64,000 bases of DNA. It comes from Tunturibacter gelidoferens (lineage in GTDB: Bacteria; Acidobacteriota; Terriglobia; Terriglobales; Acidobacteriaceae). The stretch is from assembly GCF_040358255.1 (NCBI RefSeq), contig NZ_CP132938.1, forward strand, positions 5,270,001 through 5,334,000. The letters are read 5' to 3'. Below are positions 26,525 through 36,300 of this stretch, piece after piece. Position 1 is the stretch's first letter; each line of letters starts with the position of its first letter. Both the position numbers and the translations under genes were made by a program. The notes beneath the pieces are model-generated. The model searched no databases. It was not told where the DNA came from and worked only from the letters and a program-made list of their open reading frames with translations.

Positions 26525-27049
26525 TTACTCGGTGCGCTTCGTGTTATCGAGGAGAAAAAAAATGGGAAGGGCTACGACTGTATTGATTGCAGCGCGGAAA
26601 AACTCGTGGCCCCAATAGATGTGGAAGTTTGTGAGTCCAAGGAGACGGCGGTTGATGAGGAAGAGCAGGAAGCTATTGATAAGAAAGAAGCCGAAGTTGA
26701 TAAGAATGCGGGTCGTAAGGTTTTCCACGTCAACCTGGATGCCAATGCTGGCCGCGATGTACCCGATGACCGACTTCGCCATGCCGTTGACCCCGATGGG
26801 CTGAGCGGTGAGGGCGTCCTGAAGAAGCCCAATGGCTGCTCCAGTAAGGGTTCCTGCGACAGGATTGCGACGCGAGACAGCGAAGAAGATGGTGACGATC
26901 AGAGGGAGATCGAGGATGGCAAGTCGCGGAAACGGCCTGGGGAGCAGCGCCTGCAGAAGGATCGCCCCCAACGGAACGAGCAACGCGACGGCAGAAGGAA
27001 AGCTGTGCTGCTCTAGCTCTCGACGGGATGTAAAGCTGCGGGTGGCCAT
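26525..27049 (-). CDS. mreD: Rod-shape protein MreD
   Basis: 174 residues with five or six membrane helices and few charged residues, the normal size and profile of MreD. The family pattern RNPVAGTLTGAAIGLLQDALT followed by GVNGMAKSVIGYIAASIG is clear. It is an inner-membrane component of the elongasome that binds MreC. The gene starts 18 bp after mreC and precedes mrdA, the canonical order. Confidence 0.92.
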   Translation of the reverse strand: MATRSFTSRRELEQHSFPSAVALLVPLGAILLQALLPRPFPRLAILDLPLIVTIFFAVSRRNPVAGTLTGAAIGLLQDALTAQPIGVNGMAKSVIGYIAASIGIQVDVENLTTRILINFGFFLINSFLLFLINRRLLGLTNFHIYWGHEFFRAAINTVVALPIFFLLDNTKRTE

Positions 27050-27067
27050 GGTGTAGTTAGCGGACTG

Positions 27068-28372
27068 CTACGGCTGCGGGTTTGGGGACTGGGCCGGGGG
27101 CTGAGCCGAGTCCGGTTGAGGCTGAGGTTTCCGAGGCTTTGGCTGCACCGGCTTCTGCGTGGCTGGCTGAGTCGTTGCGTCCGGAGTCGTTTGAGGCACA
27201 ACCGGATTGGCCGCCTCAGGAGCGCCAGGCTTGAGACTGGCCGCCGATGGAGTTGCTCCTGGCGAATAGCGGTCTGAGTGAATAGTCGGAAGCGGCTTCG
27301 GCACGACATTGAGCGGAGGAGTAGTGGCGGCGGGTGTCGTCGCGGCTCCGGTCTTGGCGGCGTCGTCTCCCTCATGAATGCTCGGCAGGCGATCAGCCAC
27401 TATCTGGGCGGCCGACCGGGCAGCAGCCTCGGCAGTCTGCTGATCTGCGAGCTGTTTGGCAGCGGCCTGAGTCTCGGCAGTCACAACACCTGCAGCCAGA
27501 TCCTTCTGGGCGGCCACGGGGAGCGTGGTCTGTGTCCCCGTGATCACCAGAACCTCCTCAAGCTGATTCAAATTCGCCGCGGGTCGAAGCTGGATGAGCG
27601 TGTAAGGCTGGTGATCCGGGTCAACCTTGATCGACTCGATCGTGCCGACGGGAAGCCCGCGCGGATAAACCTGGTCGCCGCCGGAGCTGAGCACCTGCTC
27701 GCCGGGCTTAATGCGATCGTCCGGGGTCAAATTATTGATAAGGATCTGGCCAGTGGTGCTGCCGCGAAGAATTGCACGAATCCGCGTGGTTGCAAGCAGC
27801 ACGCCTGCCCCCGAGGTCTGGTCGTTAATCAGCAACACCTGCGACGTGTGCGGGAAGACATCCCGGATCTTCCCGACGATGCCGTCCGGAGTAATAACCG
27901 CCTGGTCCGCCTTCAGGCCATCCTTCGCGCCTTTATCTATATAGACCACGCGAGAGAGATCATTGCCGCTCGTCCCAATCACCTGCGCCGCGACAGTGGT
28001 GGAGACGTAGTGTTGCTGGAAGTCGAGCATGGCCTGCAGCCGATGCCCCTGCATGGCGTCTTCGGCGAAAGAAGCCTGCTCCAGCCGGAGCCGTGCGATC
28101 TGCTCCTGAAGGTCGTGGTTCTGTTGGCGGGTGTTGCGCAGGTCGACATAGTCGGACCATCCATAGCGAACAGTGTGGCCGATCCCATGGAAGAATCGCT
28201 CAAACGGAGTAACGATGGAGACGGCCCAATAGCGGATAAGCGTAACCCTGTTGCTGTCGGGCGCACCCGATTCGACCGGACGGCGCACCTGCACCGCCAG
28301 GCCGATCGTCTGGGCCAGCAGGATCGCCACCAGCACCAGAACATTTTTAAACCGTGTGAAGAAAGATTCCAT
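27068..28372 (-). CDS. mreC: Rod-shape protein MreC with long proline-rich tail
   Basis: 434 residues. The usual parts are an N-terminal membrane helix (about 10-28), a coiled coil (LRNTRQQNHDLQEQIARLRL) and the two beta domains (DGIVGKIRDVFPHTSQVLLI, LINNLTPDDRIKPGEQVLSS, RGLPVGTIESIKVDPD), ending near residue 270. The remaining 160 residues form a periplasmic tail rich in Ala, Gln and Pro that most MreC proteins lack. MreC couples the cytoskeleton to PBP2. mreB is not the preceding gene here: it lies near 38 kb in the opposite orientation. Confidence 0.95.
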   Translation of the reverse strand: MESFFTRFKNVLVLVAILLAQTIGLAVQVRRPVESGAPDSNRVTLIRYWAVSIVTPFERFFHGIGHTVRYGWSDYVDLRNTRQQNHDLQEQIARLRLEQASFAEDAMQGHRLQAMLDFQQHYVSTTVAAQVIGTSGNDLSRVVYIDKGAKDGLKADQAVITPDGIVGKIRDVFPHTSQVLLINDQTSGAGVLLATTRIRAILRGSTTGQILINNLTPDDRIKPGEQVLSSGGDQVYPRGLPVGTIESIKVDPDHQPYTLIQLRPAANLNQLEEVLVITGTQTTLPVAAQKDLAAGVVTAETQAAAKQLADQQTAEAAARSAAQIVADRLPSIHEGDDAAKTGAATTPAATTPPLNVVPKPLPTIHSDRYSPGATPSAASLKPGAPEAANPVVPQTTPDATTQPATQKPVQPKPRKPQPQPDSAQPPAQSPNPQP

Positions 28373-28548
28373 GCGCTAACACCGATTATCCGCGAAGTCA
28401 CGCGCGGGCGGAGGTGGCGTGCTGGATGCGCAGGCCAACTTTTCTTTCTTCCCTGCCGAACGATTTCCCCACGACACCGTACTCGCGTAAGACCTTGACT
28501 CCGATTTGCGAGATGGTCCATACCACGTTCGGCGCATGCTGCCCGGCG

Positions 28549-29709
28549 CTACTTCGGCTGAAAGAGCAGCGGAGCAAACTGGCTCAGATTATCCCGCCAG
28601 ACCATCCACGTGTGGTAGCCAGGTGTTTCGATCTGCTTCACCTGCATGTTCTTGCTCTTGAGAAACTCAACGAATCTTCGGTTCGGCTCGATCAGTGAAT
28701 CCTCTGTTCCGCACGCCACCCAAAGCAGGCGAAGATCGGCGGCCTTGGGGTTGAGCGATGCCAAATTGCCCTCGTAGTTCAAGTTGTGAACGGCCGAGCT
28801 GAACCCTCCGACCCAGGCAAACTTATCGGTGTGCGAGAGTCCGATCTCCAGGCTTTCAAGGCCGCCCATGGAGAGTCCGGTGATGGCGCGGTCGTTGCGA
28901 TCCTTCGAGACGTGGTAATCGGCCTCAACACGCGGAAGGACCTCGGTGAGCAAAGCCTTGGCAAACAGGTCGGTGTTCCGGTCGATGGCGGCAGGATCTT
29001 CCCAGACATGAAACTGGTGAATGAAGGACATATCTCCGTAGCCCAGCGGCATCACCACAACCATCGGCTTGATCTTTCCCTGTGCCAGCAGATTGTCGAG
29101 GATCAGATCGACGCGGCCCACCGCCGTCCAGCCCGAGTCAGAATCGCTCCACCCGTGAAGCAGATAGAGGACCGGATACGGCTGCGGAGCCTTCGGGTCA
29201 TAGCCCGGCGGAGTGTAGACGTAGTAACGACTCTGATTTTGAGGCAGGCCAAGGACAGTGTTCGTCGTGTAGTTGTAGTGGTGCAGGACGCCGTGCGGGA
29301 CGTTAGCTACCTCCCATAGTTGCGGCGTGTCGCCTGGTACCGTCAGCTCATTCGCGACATCAACCAGGTTGATCGTCGTGTCTGGATTGGCAGGATCGAG
29401 CCGGAAATCGCCGTCCGCCTCGAAGTGATATCCGTAGATCTCGGGCGGCAAAGACGGCGTCGTCACCGTCCAGATGCCGGCCGCATCCTTCTTCATCGGC
29501 AGCTTCTTCGGCAATCCGCCGACCACGAGTTCAACCGTGGTCGCCGCGGCATCTTTGTAGGAGAAGGTCACCGTCCGGTCAGAATGAACCTCGATCGAAG
29601 AGAAGGGTTTGATGGCTTGAGCCGAAAGGAAAAGTGGTGCGGTGACGGAGGATAGCAGGGCCAGACCTCGAGCGAATCTGCGAGCAGTCCGCAGTTTGGT
29701 GAATCTCAT
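28549..29709 (-). CDS. Secreted esterase, esterase-D/enterochelin-esterase type
   Basis: 386 residues. A signal peptide (about 1-32, ending LSAQA) precedes an N-terminal immunoglobulin-like domain (TFSYKDAAATTVELVVGG) and an alpha/beta-hydrolase with the nucleophile elbow GLSMGGLESLE; YPVLYLLHGWSDSDSGW supplies the oxyanion region and the C-terminal GYHTWMVWR the histidine. The architecture matches feruloyl/acetyl-xylan esterase-like and Fes-like proteins acting outside the cytoplasm on plant or bacterial glycans; the substrate is unknown. The gene is divergent from era, whose start is about 60 bp away. Confidence 0.85.
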   Translation of the reverse strand: MRFTKLRTARRFARGLALLSSVTAPLFLSAQAIKPFSSIEVHSDRTVTFSYKDAAATTVELVVGGLPKKLPMKKDAAGIWTVTTPSLPPEIYGYHFEADGDFRLDPANPDTTINLVDVANELTVPGDTPQLWEVANVPHGVLHHYNYTTNTVLGLPQNQSRYYVYTPPGYDPKAPQPYPVLYLLHGWSDSDSGWTAVGRVDLILDNLLAQGKIKPMVVVMPLGYGDMSFIHQFHVWEDPAAIDRNTDLFAKALLTEVLPRVEADYHVSKDRNDRAITGLSMGGLESLEIGLSHTDKFAWVGGFSSAVHNLNYEGNLASLNPKAADLRLLWVACGTEDSLIEPNRRFVEFLKSKNMQVKQIETPGYHTWMVWRDNLSQFAPLLFQPK

Positions 29710-29769
29710 ACGAGTCAGTTTAGACGACGTTTGCAGATTCGGGCACTATAACAGCGCATAATAAGGAGA

Positions 29770-30816
29770 ATGGCCTTTCGCTCCGGTTTCGTCTCCATCA
29801 TCGGTCGCCCCAACGCGGGGAAATCAACCTTGCTCAATGCGCTGCTCGGACAGAAGCTCGCTATCGTCACGCACAAACCGCAGACGACGCGCACCCGCAT
29901 CCACGGTGTGCTCGAAGTTCCGTTGAAAAAGAAGGCTAAAGGCGAACCCGGGCATCCCGCCGCGCAGGTGGTTCTGGTCGACACACCGGGCATCCATAAG
30001 CCGGACACGCAGCTCGACAAACGGATGATGCAGGAGGTCCACGACGCGCTGGAGTCGCGCGACGCCGTGCTCTTCATCGTCGACGTGACCCACCGTCTGC
30101 CAAAGACTCCCGGTGCAGGCGACAGCGGCAAGACGACAGGGCGAATGGGCATGTCTGCCGCCGAAGACGACTTCGCGCTCTCGTTGATCAAAAAGCTGGA
30201 ATGCCCCGTGATCTTGGTTCTCAACAAGATGGACGCGATTCCAAAGAAGGACCTGCTCCCGCTGATAGCGCACTGGTCCACGCTGCACTCCTTCGCCGAC
30301 GTGATTCCAATCTCCGCCCGCAAGAAGGAAGGCCTCGATCTGCTTCTCGAAAAGATCGTTGGCCAGCTCAAAGAAGGCCAGCGCTACTTCCCAAAGCATC
30401 AACTGACCGACCAGCCGGAGCGCTTCCTCGTCGCCGAACTCATCCGCGAAAAAATCCTGATGCTGACCGGCGAAGAAGTTCCCTACGCGACTGCGGTAGT
30501 GATCGAGAAGTTCGAAGAGCCCGCCTCCATGAAGAAGATGAAGGACGGCAAGCTGCCGGTGACCAAAATCTCAGCCGCGATCTTCTGCGAGCGCACCGGA
30601 CAGAAGGCGATCCTCATCGGCAAGCAGGGCGAGATGTTGAAGCGCATCGGCACCGCAGCCCGCAAAGACATCGAATCACTCCTCGGCACACGCGTCTTTC
30701 TCGAGCTCTTCGTCAAGGTTCAGGAGGAGTGGCGCTCCAGCCGCGGCTTCGTCGAAGACCTCGACTGGCGCCGCCAGTTGGAGTTGATTGCGGAAAAACA
30801 GCAAACGGAAGAGTGA
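29770..30816 (+). CDS. era: GTPase Era
   Basis: 348 residues; most Era proteins are near 300. G motifs are in order: GRPNAGKST (12-20), DTPGIHKPDTQLDKR, and LVLNKMDAIP. The C-terminal KH domain is present (ILIGKQGEMLKRIGTAARKD, ELFVKVQEEWR). The extra length comes from two short insertions in the G domain, KKKAKGEPGHPAA and a stretch around PKTPGAGDSGKTTG. Era binds the 3' end of 16S rRNA and is needed for 30S assembly. AAGGAG precedes the start ATG. The next gene begins one base after the stop. Confidence 0.95.
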   Translation: MAFRSGFVSIIGRPNAGKSTLLNALLGQKLAIVTHKPQTTRTRIHGVLEVPLKKKAKGEPGHPAAQVVLVDTPGIHKPDTQLDKRMMQEVHDALESRDAVLFIVDVTHRLPKTPGAGDSGKTTGRMGMSAAEDDFALSLIKKLECPVILVLNKMDAIPKKDLLPLIAHWSTLHSFADVIPISARKKEGLDLLLEKIVGQLKEGQRYFPKHQLTDQPERFLVAELIREKILMLTGEEVPYATAVVIEKFEEPASMKKMKDGKLPVTKISAAIFCERTGQKAILIGKQGEMLKRIGTAARKDIESLLGTRVFLELFVKVQEEWRSSRGFVEDLDWRRQLELIAEKQQTEE

Positions 30817-30817
30817 T

Positions 30818-31141
30818 ATGGGAACCAGACGGCCAGCGCTACCCAAGGTATCTGAGGAGATGCGGCGGCGGTCGATTCTGTTGATAGAAGAGGTTCGACG
30901 GTGGCCTGAGACAAGAACAGGCCGCATGTTTGGAATGATCAGCATCTATCGGGGCGATACGATCTTTGCCTTGCTTCCCGGCACAAGAGGGTTGGAGTTG
31001 CCGAACGCAATCGCAACGAAACTGAATGAACCTGGACAGACTGAAGGCGAAAAGTGGCAAAGCTTCGCGATTGAAGACGATGGCGAACTTTCAGCAGCTC
31101 TGAAACACCTTGAAGAAGCGTATGGCAAAGCGAAAAAGTGA
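30818..31141 (+). CDS. Small TfoX-N-like protein downstream of era
   Basis: 107 residues. TGRMFGMISIYRGDTIFALLPG followed by ELPNAIATKLNEPG and a C-terminal helix (LSAALKHLEEAYGKAK) resembles the N-terminal TfoX/YjbR-like fold, in which RxMFG is the most conserved element. TfoX relatives regulate competence in gammaproteobacteria, but stand-alone versions elsewhere have no known role. The start follows the era stop by one base, so translation is probably coupled to era. The gene runs into the convergent ntrX gene with no spacer. Confidence 0.65.
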   Translation: MGTRRPALPKVSEEMRRRSILLIEEVRRWPETRTGRMFGMISIYRGDTIFALLPGTRGLELPNAIATKLNEPGQTEGEKWQSFAIEDDGELSAALKHLEEAYGKAKK

Positions 31142-32512
31142 CTATTCCTTGACGCTAACGCCTAGAGCCTTCATCTTGCGGTACAGATGACTGCGTTCAA
31201 GGCCAAGCCCTTCGGCAGCGCGGCTGACGTTGCCATGGAACTCGTCTAGTTTTTTCAGGATGTAGTCGCGTTCGTATGCCTCACGAGCCTGCAGCAGGCT
31301 GGTGAACTCTTCGCGTCCATTCGCCTTATTGGCGTCGCGGGCGGAGTCGCGATAGACGAGCATAGGGAGATGCTTGCGCTCGATGCGTTGCGCTCTGGGG
31401 TTGAGAATCAGAACGCGCTCGACGAGATTTCGTAACTCGCGCACGTTGCCGGGCCAATGGTATTGCTTCAATGCGGCAAGCGCGTCTTCGGTCATCTCGA
31501 CGTGAGGACGGCCGTACTCGGCGCCAAACTGCTGGAGAAACTCTTTGACGAGCAGAGGAATATCTTCCTTGCGGTCGCGCAGAGGCGGCACAAAAAACGG
31601 AATGACGTTGAGGCGATAGAACAGATCTTCACGGAAGTTGCCGCGAGCGATCTCCTCCTCAAGATCCTTATTGGTAGCTGCAATAACACGCACATCGACG
31701 TGCACAGGGTGCGAAGCGCCGACCGGAAGAAAACGCTGCTCATCCAAAGCACGCAACACCTTGGCCTGCGTCTTCAGACTCATGTCCCCAACCTCGTCGA
31801 GAAAGAGGGTGCCGCCATCCGCTCTCTCAAACGTTCCACGCTTCTCGGTTGGGCCGCCCGGCACGGCTCCATGGCGATAGCCGAAGAGTTCGCTCTCGAT
31901 GTAATCCTCTGGGATAGCAGCGCAGTTAAGCTCAACGAAAGGACGATCCTTGCGCAGACTCTCCGCGTGCATGGCTCTGCCGACGAGCTCCTTCCCTGCC
32001 CCGGACTCCCCGTAGATCAGCACGCGTCCGTTCGTGGGAGCCATCAGCTTGATCTGCTGGCGCAGCGCCTTCATAGGGACGGAGTTTCCTGTTACCGTTC
32101 CCTTCGTAAGCTGGCGCGAGAACTCCTGGTTGTCCTCACGCATCTGGCGAGCCTTCATCGCATTCTTCAGCACGATGAGCGTGCGGTCGAGCGACAGAGG
32201 CTTCTCTAGAAAGTCGTAGGCCCCCAGCTTCGTGGCGCGAACAGCCGCTTCGATCGTCCCGTGACCGCTGATGATCACAACCTCAGGCACATTCGTCGAC
32301 TCCATCTGACGGATCTCGGTCAGAGTATCGAGACCGTCGCGATCGGGCAGCCAGATATCCAGCAGAACAACATCGTAGGCAGCGTCGCGCAGAAGCTCGA
32401 GAGCTTCGCCCGCAGTCGCGGCAGTGGTGACGAGATAATCCTCTTCACGAAGGATGCTTTCGAGCGACTCGCGGATCTCAGCTTCGTCGTCAACGATGAG
32501 TACGTGGTTCAT
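31142..32512 (-). CDS. ntrX: NtrX-like response regulator with altered GAFTGA loop
   Basis: 456 residues: receiver domain with phospho-acceptor Asp52 and Lys104, AAA+ domain with Walker A GESGAGKE (168-175) and Walker B around FLDE (237-240), and a C-terminal Fis-type helix-turn-helix (GNVSRAAEGLGLERSHLYRK). The loop that contacts sigma-54 should read GAFTGA but here reads GAVPGG (215-220), losing both the phenylalanine and the threonine. Alphaproteobacterial NtrX also lacks a normal loop and does not act as a classical sigma-54 activator, so this may be a sigma-70-type or repressor-like regulator. It overlaps the end of the kinase gene by four bases. Confidence 0.88.
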   Translation of the reverse strand: MNHVLIVDDEAEIRESLESILREEDYLVTTAATAGEALELLRDAAYDVVLLDIWLPDRDGLDTLTEIRQMESTNVPEVVIISGHGTIEAAVRATKLGAYDFLEKPLSLDRTLIVLKNAMKARQMREDNQEFSRQLTKGTVTGNSVPMKALRQQIKLMAPTNGRVLIYGESGAGKELVGRAMHAESLRKDRPFVELNCAAIPEDYIESELFGYRHGAVPGGPTEKRGTFERADGGTLFLDEVGDMSLKTQAKVLRALDEQRFLPVGASHPVHVDVRVIAATNKDLEEEIARGNFREDLFYRLNVIPFFVPPLRDRKEDIPLLVKEFLQQFGAEYGRPHVEMTEDALAALKQYHWPGNVRELRNLVERVLILNPRAQRIERKHLPMLVYRDSARDANKANGREEFTSLLQAREAYERDYILKKLDEFHGNVSRAAEGLGLERSHLYRKMKALGVSVKE

Positions 32513-35118
32513 TGTGGGCCTCTGGGGAGGGTGGAAGCAAAGTCGTCCTCTGCTTTAGTGTTGCTGGGAACTGGAGTCTCAGTGGCAGATTCAACCTCGA
32601 CCGGCGGCTGATGGCCGTTCTGCGGAATGGCGAAGGCGCTGAGGCCCGCCGGCGCGTCGGAGTCGCTATCAAGCGAAAGGGCTGGGCGCAGCTCGATGAT
32701 GAACCTGGCCCCTGCTGGTTCGTTCTTCTCCGCACGTATCGTACCCTGGTGCTCCTGAATGATCTTTGCGGCAATCGCGAGGCCGAGGCCGGTGCCACGC
32801 TGCTTGGTGGAGAAGTAAGGCAGAAAGAGTCGCTCGCGCATGTCGTCAGTAAGACCAGAGCCGCTGTCGGCAATCGCGAGTTCGACCATTCCATTCTCTA
32901 AGAGACATGTGCCGATCTGCAGCTCGCGGTAGAGACTCTGCTGCATAGCCTCGGCGGCGTTGTCGATGAGATTGCCGAGAGCGCGTTTGAGAGCCTCAGG
33001 GTCCGCCATAATCAACGGCAGGTCGGGGTTCATCTTGCGCACGATGCGAATCGCCTGCATGCGTCCGGCGAACAGCGCCAGCGAGTTCTCCACAATCGTG
33101 TTGAGGTCCGCAGGCTTGGGTCGAGCCGTCGGAAACTCAGCGAGCGCGGCAAACTGATCGACAAGCGAACGCATGCTCTCCACCGACGAGGTGATCACCT
33201 CCGAGCATCGGCGAATCACAGCGATAGAAGGCGGCTCAGGAGCGCTGGCAGGCGTGACTTCGGCGACAGCACGAGCCAGGCGGTCGATGTGGCGACGAAT
33301 CTGCTCAGCGCTCAAACTGATCGGCGTAAGCGGATTCTTGATCTCGTGGGCCACACGCCGCGCCACTTCCTTCCACGCCGACTGCTTCTGCGCCCGCAGC
33401 AGCTCGGTCGCGTTTTCAAGAACAATCACGTAGCCCTGGTGCTCGCGCCGCATCCGTTCCGTGGCTGCCGGCATCTCCAGCAGCGCGACCGTAGCCAGCA
33501 GGTTCATCGTCCCGCCAAACCTGTCGCTCGAGCTCTGCGGGAAGCCCGTAATCTCAATCTCGCTCGACGCCGACCCCATGCGGTGGCTGCGCTTGATGAG
33601 CCTGTCCAGCACCTCAGAGACCTCAGGCGGAAAGACCTCCTCCATCACCAGCCCATAGAACGGCCTCTGCCCGCCGGGATCCATCATCTCGCTAAGCGCC
33701 CGGTTGGCCAGGATGATCCGGCGATCGGTGTCGAGCGTAGCAACTCCATTCGGAATCGTCTCCAGCATCGTCTCAAGCTCGCCGCGCCGCGCCTCAAGCG
33801 CGGTGTTCGCCGCACTAAGCTGCACGGTAGACTCCTCCACCGCGCGCCGGCTGCCCTCAAGATCGGCAGCCATATGATTGAAGCTGCGCACCAGCTCCCC
33901 AAGCTCTTCGGTCGCGCTCTCCTGCACGCGGTGACCGTAATCCCCCTGTGCAATCGCCTCCATCGCATCCGCCAGCGCCTCAACCGGCTTAGTCACCTGT
34001 TTCGACAGATGCAGCGCAAGCCAGCACGACGCGAACAGAGCAAGGCTCGTCATCATCAGCAACAGGAGCATATAAAGATCCCTGATCTGACGCCGCTCGC
34101 TATAAAGCACCCAGTACGCATCCGCCGCCTTGCGCAGATTAGTCATCGTCGCAGCCATCCCAAACGGCATTGGCAGGCCTACGACAACGGTCTCACCTTG
34201 TTTAAGAGTGGTCGCGCCAAGCGCGTAGTCTGTAGTTCCAAGCGAGAACACGGGCTGGTCGATGCGCAGCGCAGCGGCAAGAATCGCAGTATCCGTTGGA
34301 TCAGTGGGTGCACGAGCCCCCGACTCGTCCGTATCAACCCCAGCCACCTGATCCGGGAGCCAAACCTTAACCTGCGCCGTCGCACCGGCACGCTGCGGCA
34401 TGTGAAACGAAGCAACGACGCGGCCCTCGCGATAGACGATCGCAAAGCCGTTCTGCAACGTGATCTCGTGCTGTCGCAAAACATCGTGAATTGCCTCGCG
34501 ATTCCGAGTCGCAGCCGACGGCACGACCGCATGACCAACACCGGGCAGGGGACCGTGGTTCGAGCGGCGGCCGGAGCCATGAACCGAAGCAGCCGCGCGT
34601 GCAGCACCGGGCGCTTTGCCCTCAGGAGCAACCACCGGCGCTGCGGGAAGGCTGGCGGCAATCGAATCCGCCTCCGCGCGAGCGTTAGCGGTCGTGTAGT
34701 GCGCCAGCTCCAACGCCATGTTATTGCTGTCTTCCCGCATATCCGTCACCGGCTGCGTAAACCAGCGATCGACCGCGCGGTTCATCAGCTGATAGCTGAA
34801 CGCGAACATTGAGGCAATAGGAACCAGACTCACCAGCACCGCGCCCCACAACATCCGCGTGCGCAGACGCGTACCCATCACGCGACTGCGCTGGTCGGCA
34901 TAAAGCTTCAACACGTTGCGGACGAGCAGCAGAAGCACCACGACGAAGAGAAGAAAAGCCACGATCGACAGGCCTGTGAAGATGACCGTCTGTTGCGTGC
35001 TGGCGGGCTTCGGCAGCTGCGTGTTAAATGCGTTCAGCGTGGCAAGGGCCACGAAGAGGATGAGCAGGCACGCACCCAGAGCTACGATCCAAATCTTTCG
35101 CCGGTTCGTAGTTCCCAT
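32509..35118 (-). CDS. ntrY: NtrY-like sensor histidine kinase
   Basis: 869 residues. Two N-terminal helices (about 8-28 and 43-66) and a third near 90-110 bracket a periplasmic sensing region of about 240 residues, with another helix near 350-370. HAMP (TKPVEALADAMEAIAQGDYG), PAS (ETIPNGVATLDTDRRIILAN), HisKA with the phospho-acceptor in RRVAHEIKNPLTPI, and an ATPase domain (IDNAAEAM, GSGLTDDMRERLF, GTGLGLAIA) follow in order. A tail rich in Pro and Glu ends the protein. GGAGGG precedes the start codon. It is the partner of the downstream regulator; homologous pairs sense nitrogen or redox state. Confidence 0.92.
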   Translation of the reverse strand: MGTTNRRKIWIVALGACLLILFVALATLNAFNTQLPKPASTQQTVIFTGLSIVAFLLFVVVLLLLVRNVLKLYADQRSRVMGTRLRTRMLWGAVLVSLVPIASMFAFSYQLMNRAVDRWFTQPVTDMREDSNNMALELAHYTTANARAEADSIAASLPAAPVVAPEGKAPGAARAAASVHGSGRRSNHGPLPGVGHAVVPSAATRNREAIHDVLRQHEITLQNGFAIVYREGRVVASFHMPQRAGATAQVKVWLPDQVAGVDTDESGARAPTDPTDTAILAAALRIDQPVFSLGTTDYALGATTLKQGETVVVGLPMPFGMAATMTNLRKAADAYWVLYSERRQIRDLYMLLLLMMTSLALFASCWLALHLSKQVTKPVEALADAMEAIAQGDYGHRVQESATEELGELVRSFNHMAADLEGSRRAVEESTVQLSAANTALEARRGELETMLETIPNGVATLDTDRRIILANRALSEMMDPGGQRPFYGLVMEEVFPPEVSEVLDRLIKRSHRMGSASSEIEITGFPQSSSDRFGGTMNLLATVALLEMPAATERMRREHQGYVIVLENATELLRAQKQSAWKEVARRVAHEIKNPLTPISLSAEQIRRHIDRLARAVAEVTPASAPEPPSIAVIRRCSEVITSSVESMRSLVDQFAALAEFPTARPKPADLNTIVENSLALFAGRMQAIRIVRKMNPDLPLIMADPEALKRALGNLIDNAAEAMQQSLYRELQIGTCLLENGMVELAIADSGSGLTDDMRERLFLPYFSTKQRGTGLGLAIAAKIIQEHQGTIRAEKNEPAGARFIIELRPALSLDSDSDAPAGLSAFAIPQNGHQPPVEVESATETPVPSNTKAEDDFASTLPRGPQ

Positions 35119-35187
35119 GGCTCGCCCTCCTCAATCCCCCAGATTATATGCGGGCGGAGCACGCATCCCTCGCTCAACCCGCACCAG

Positions 35188-36300
35188 CTACACCAGCTTC
35201 GCCACAGCCTGCCACTCGCGCTTCTGCGCCTGGGCCACTGCACCGTAGGTCAGAACGCCGTTGAAGGTATTGACTCCCTCTGCAATGCCCTTGTCTTCAC
35301 TGATCGCCGCGTTGGCCCCCAGCCGCGCCAGCTTCAGCACGTAGGGAAAAGTCGCGTTCGTCAAGGCAAGCGTCGACGTATTTGGCACTGCAGCAGGCAT
35401 ATTCGTCACGCAGTAATGCACCACGCCGTTGACCTCATACGAAGGATTCGAGTGCGTGGTCGGGTGCGCGGTCTCAATGCAGCCTCCCTGATCGATCGCA
35501 ACATCGACGATCACCGCGCCCTTCTTCATCTTCGCCACCATCGCCTTCGTCACGATCTTCGGCGCAGCCGCGCCCGGAATCAGAACGCCTCCAATCACAA
35601 GGTCCGCCTCTCGAACCGCATGTTCGATGTTGTAGCTGTTCGAAGCAACCGTGTAGATGCGGCCGCCAAAGATGTCGTCAAGCTCGCGTAGACGATTCAG
35701 GTTCAAATCAATCAACGTCACCTTCGCGCCCATGCCCAACGCAATCTTCGCAGCGTTCGTGCCCACAATACCGCCGCCGATGATGCAAACATTTCCCGGA
35801 GGCACACCCGGAACGCCGCCCAGAAGAACTCCGCGTCCGCCATGCTCCTTCTCAAGATAAGCTGCGCCAACCTGGACGCTCATGCGACCGGCGACCTCGC
35901 TCATCGGGGTCAGCAACGGCAGGGCTCCCGTGCGATCGCGAACGGTCTCATAAGCGATGCCTGTGACCTTCGAGGTAAGCAGCGAATCGGTCAGGTCGTT
36001 CAACGGAGCGAGGTGGAGATACGTGAACAGAACCAGGCCCTCGCGAAAGTGCTTGTACTCCTTCTCGACCGGCTCCTTCACCTTGACGACCATCTCGGCC
36101 AACCGCCAAACGTCATACGCTGAGCCGACGATCTCCGCGCCCGCCTCCTGGTACTCGTCGTCCGGCATGGCAGACAGCGCCCCGGCATCATGCTCCACCA
36201 GAACCTTGTGTCCCGCTTCAACCAGTGCTTTGACGCCAGCCGGGGTTACCCCTACGCGGCTCTCGTGATCCTTAACTTCCTTAGGCACACCAATAATCAT
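35188..36300 (-). CDS. ald: Alanine dehydrogenase
   Basis: 370 residues from ATG 36300, preceded by GGAG; longer in-frame starts give an unlikely head. Family elements are clear: MIIGVPKEVKDHESRVGVTP at the N-terminus, VVKVKEP with the substrate-binding lysine, TYLHLAPL with the catalytic histidine, and the nucleotide-binding GGGIVGTNAAKIALGMGA. It catalyses reversible oxidative deamination of L-alanine to pyruvate and ammonium with NAD. It lies 69 bp upstream of ntrY on the same strand, which suggests, but does not prove, a nitrogen-related operon. Confidence 0.95.
   Translation of the reverse strand: MIIGVPKEVKDHESRVGVTPAGVKALVEAGHKVLVEHDAGALSAMPDDEYQEAGAEIVGSAYDVWRLAEMVVKVKEPVEKEYKHFREGLVLFTYLHLAPLNDLTDSLLTSKVTGIAYETVRDRTGALPLLTPMSEVAGRMSVQVGAAYLEKEHGGRGVLLGGVPGVPPGNVCIIGGGIVGTNAAKIALGMGAKVTLIDLNLNRLRELDDIFGGRIYTVASNSYNIEHAVREADLVIGGVLIPGAAAPKIVTKAMVAKMKKGAVIVDVAIDQGGCIETAHPTTHSNPSYEVNGVVHYCVTNMPAAVPNTSTLALTNATFPYVLKLARLGANAAISEDKGIAEGVNTFNGVLTYGAVAQAQKREWQAVAKLV

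Noticed and set aside
33289..34812. Plus-strand frame of 507 codons inside ntrY
   Set aside because: Antisense to a histidine kinase with all domains intact; Arg/His/Leu-rich shadow.
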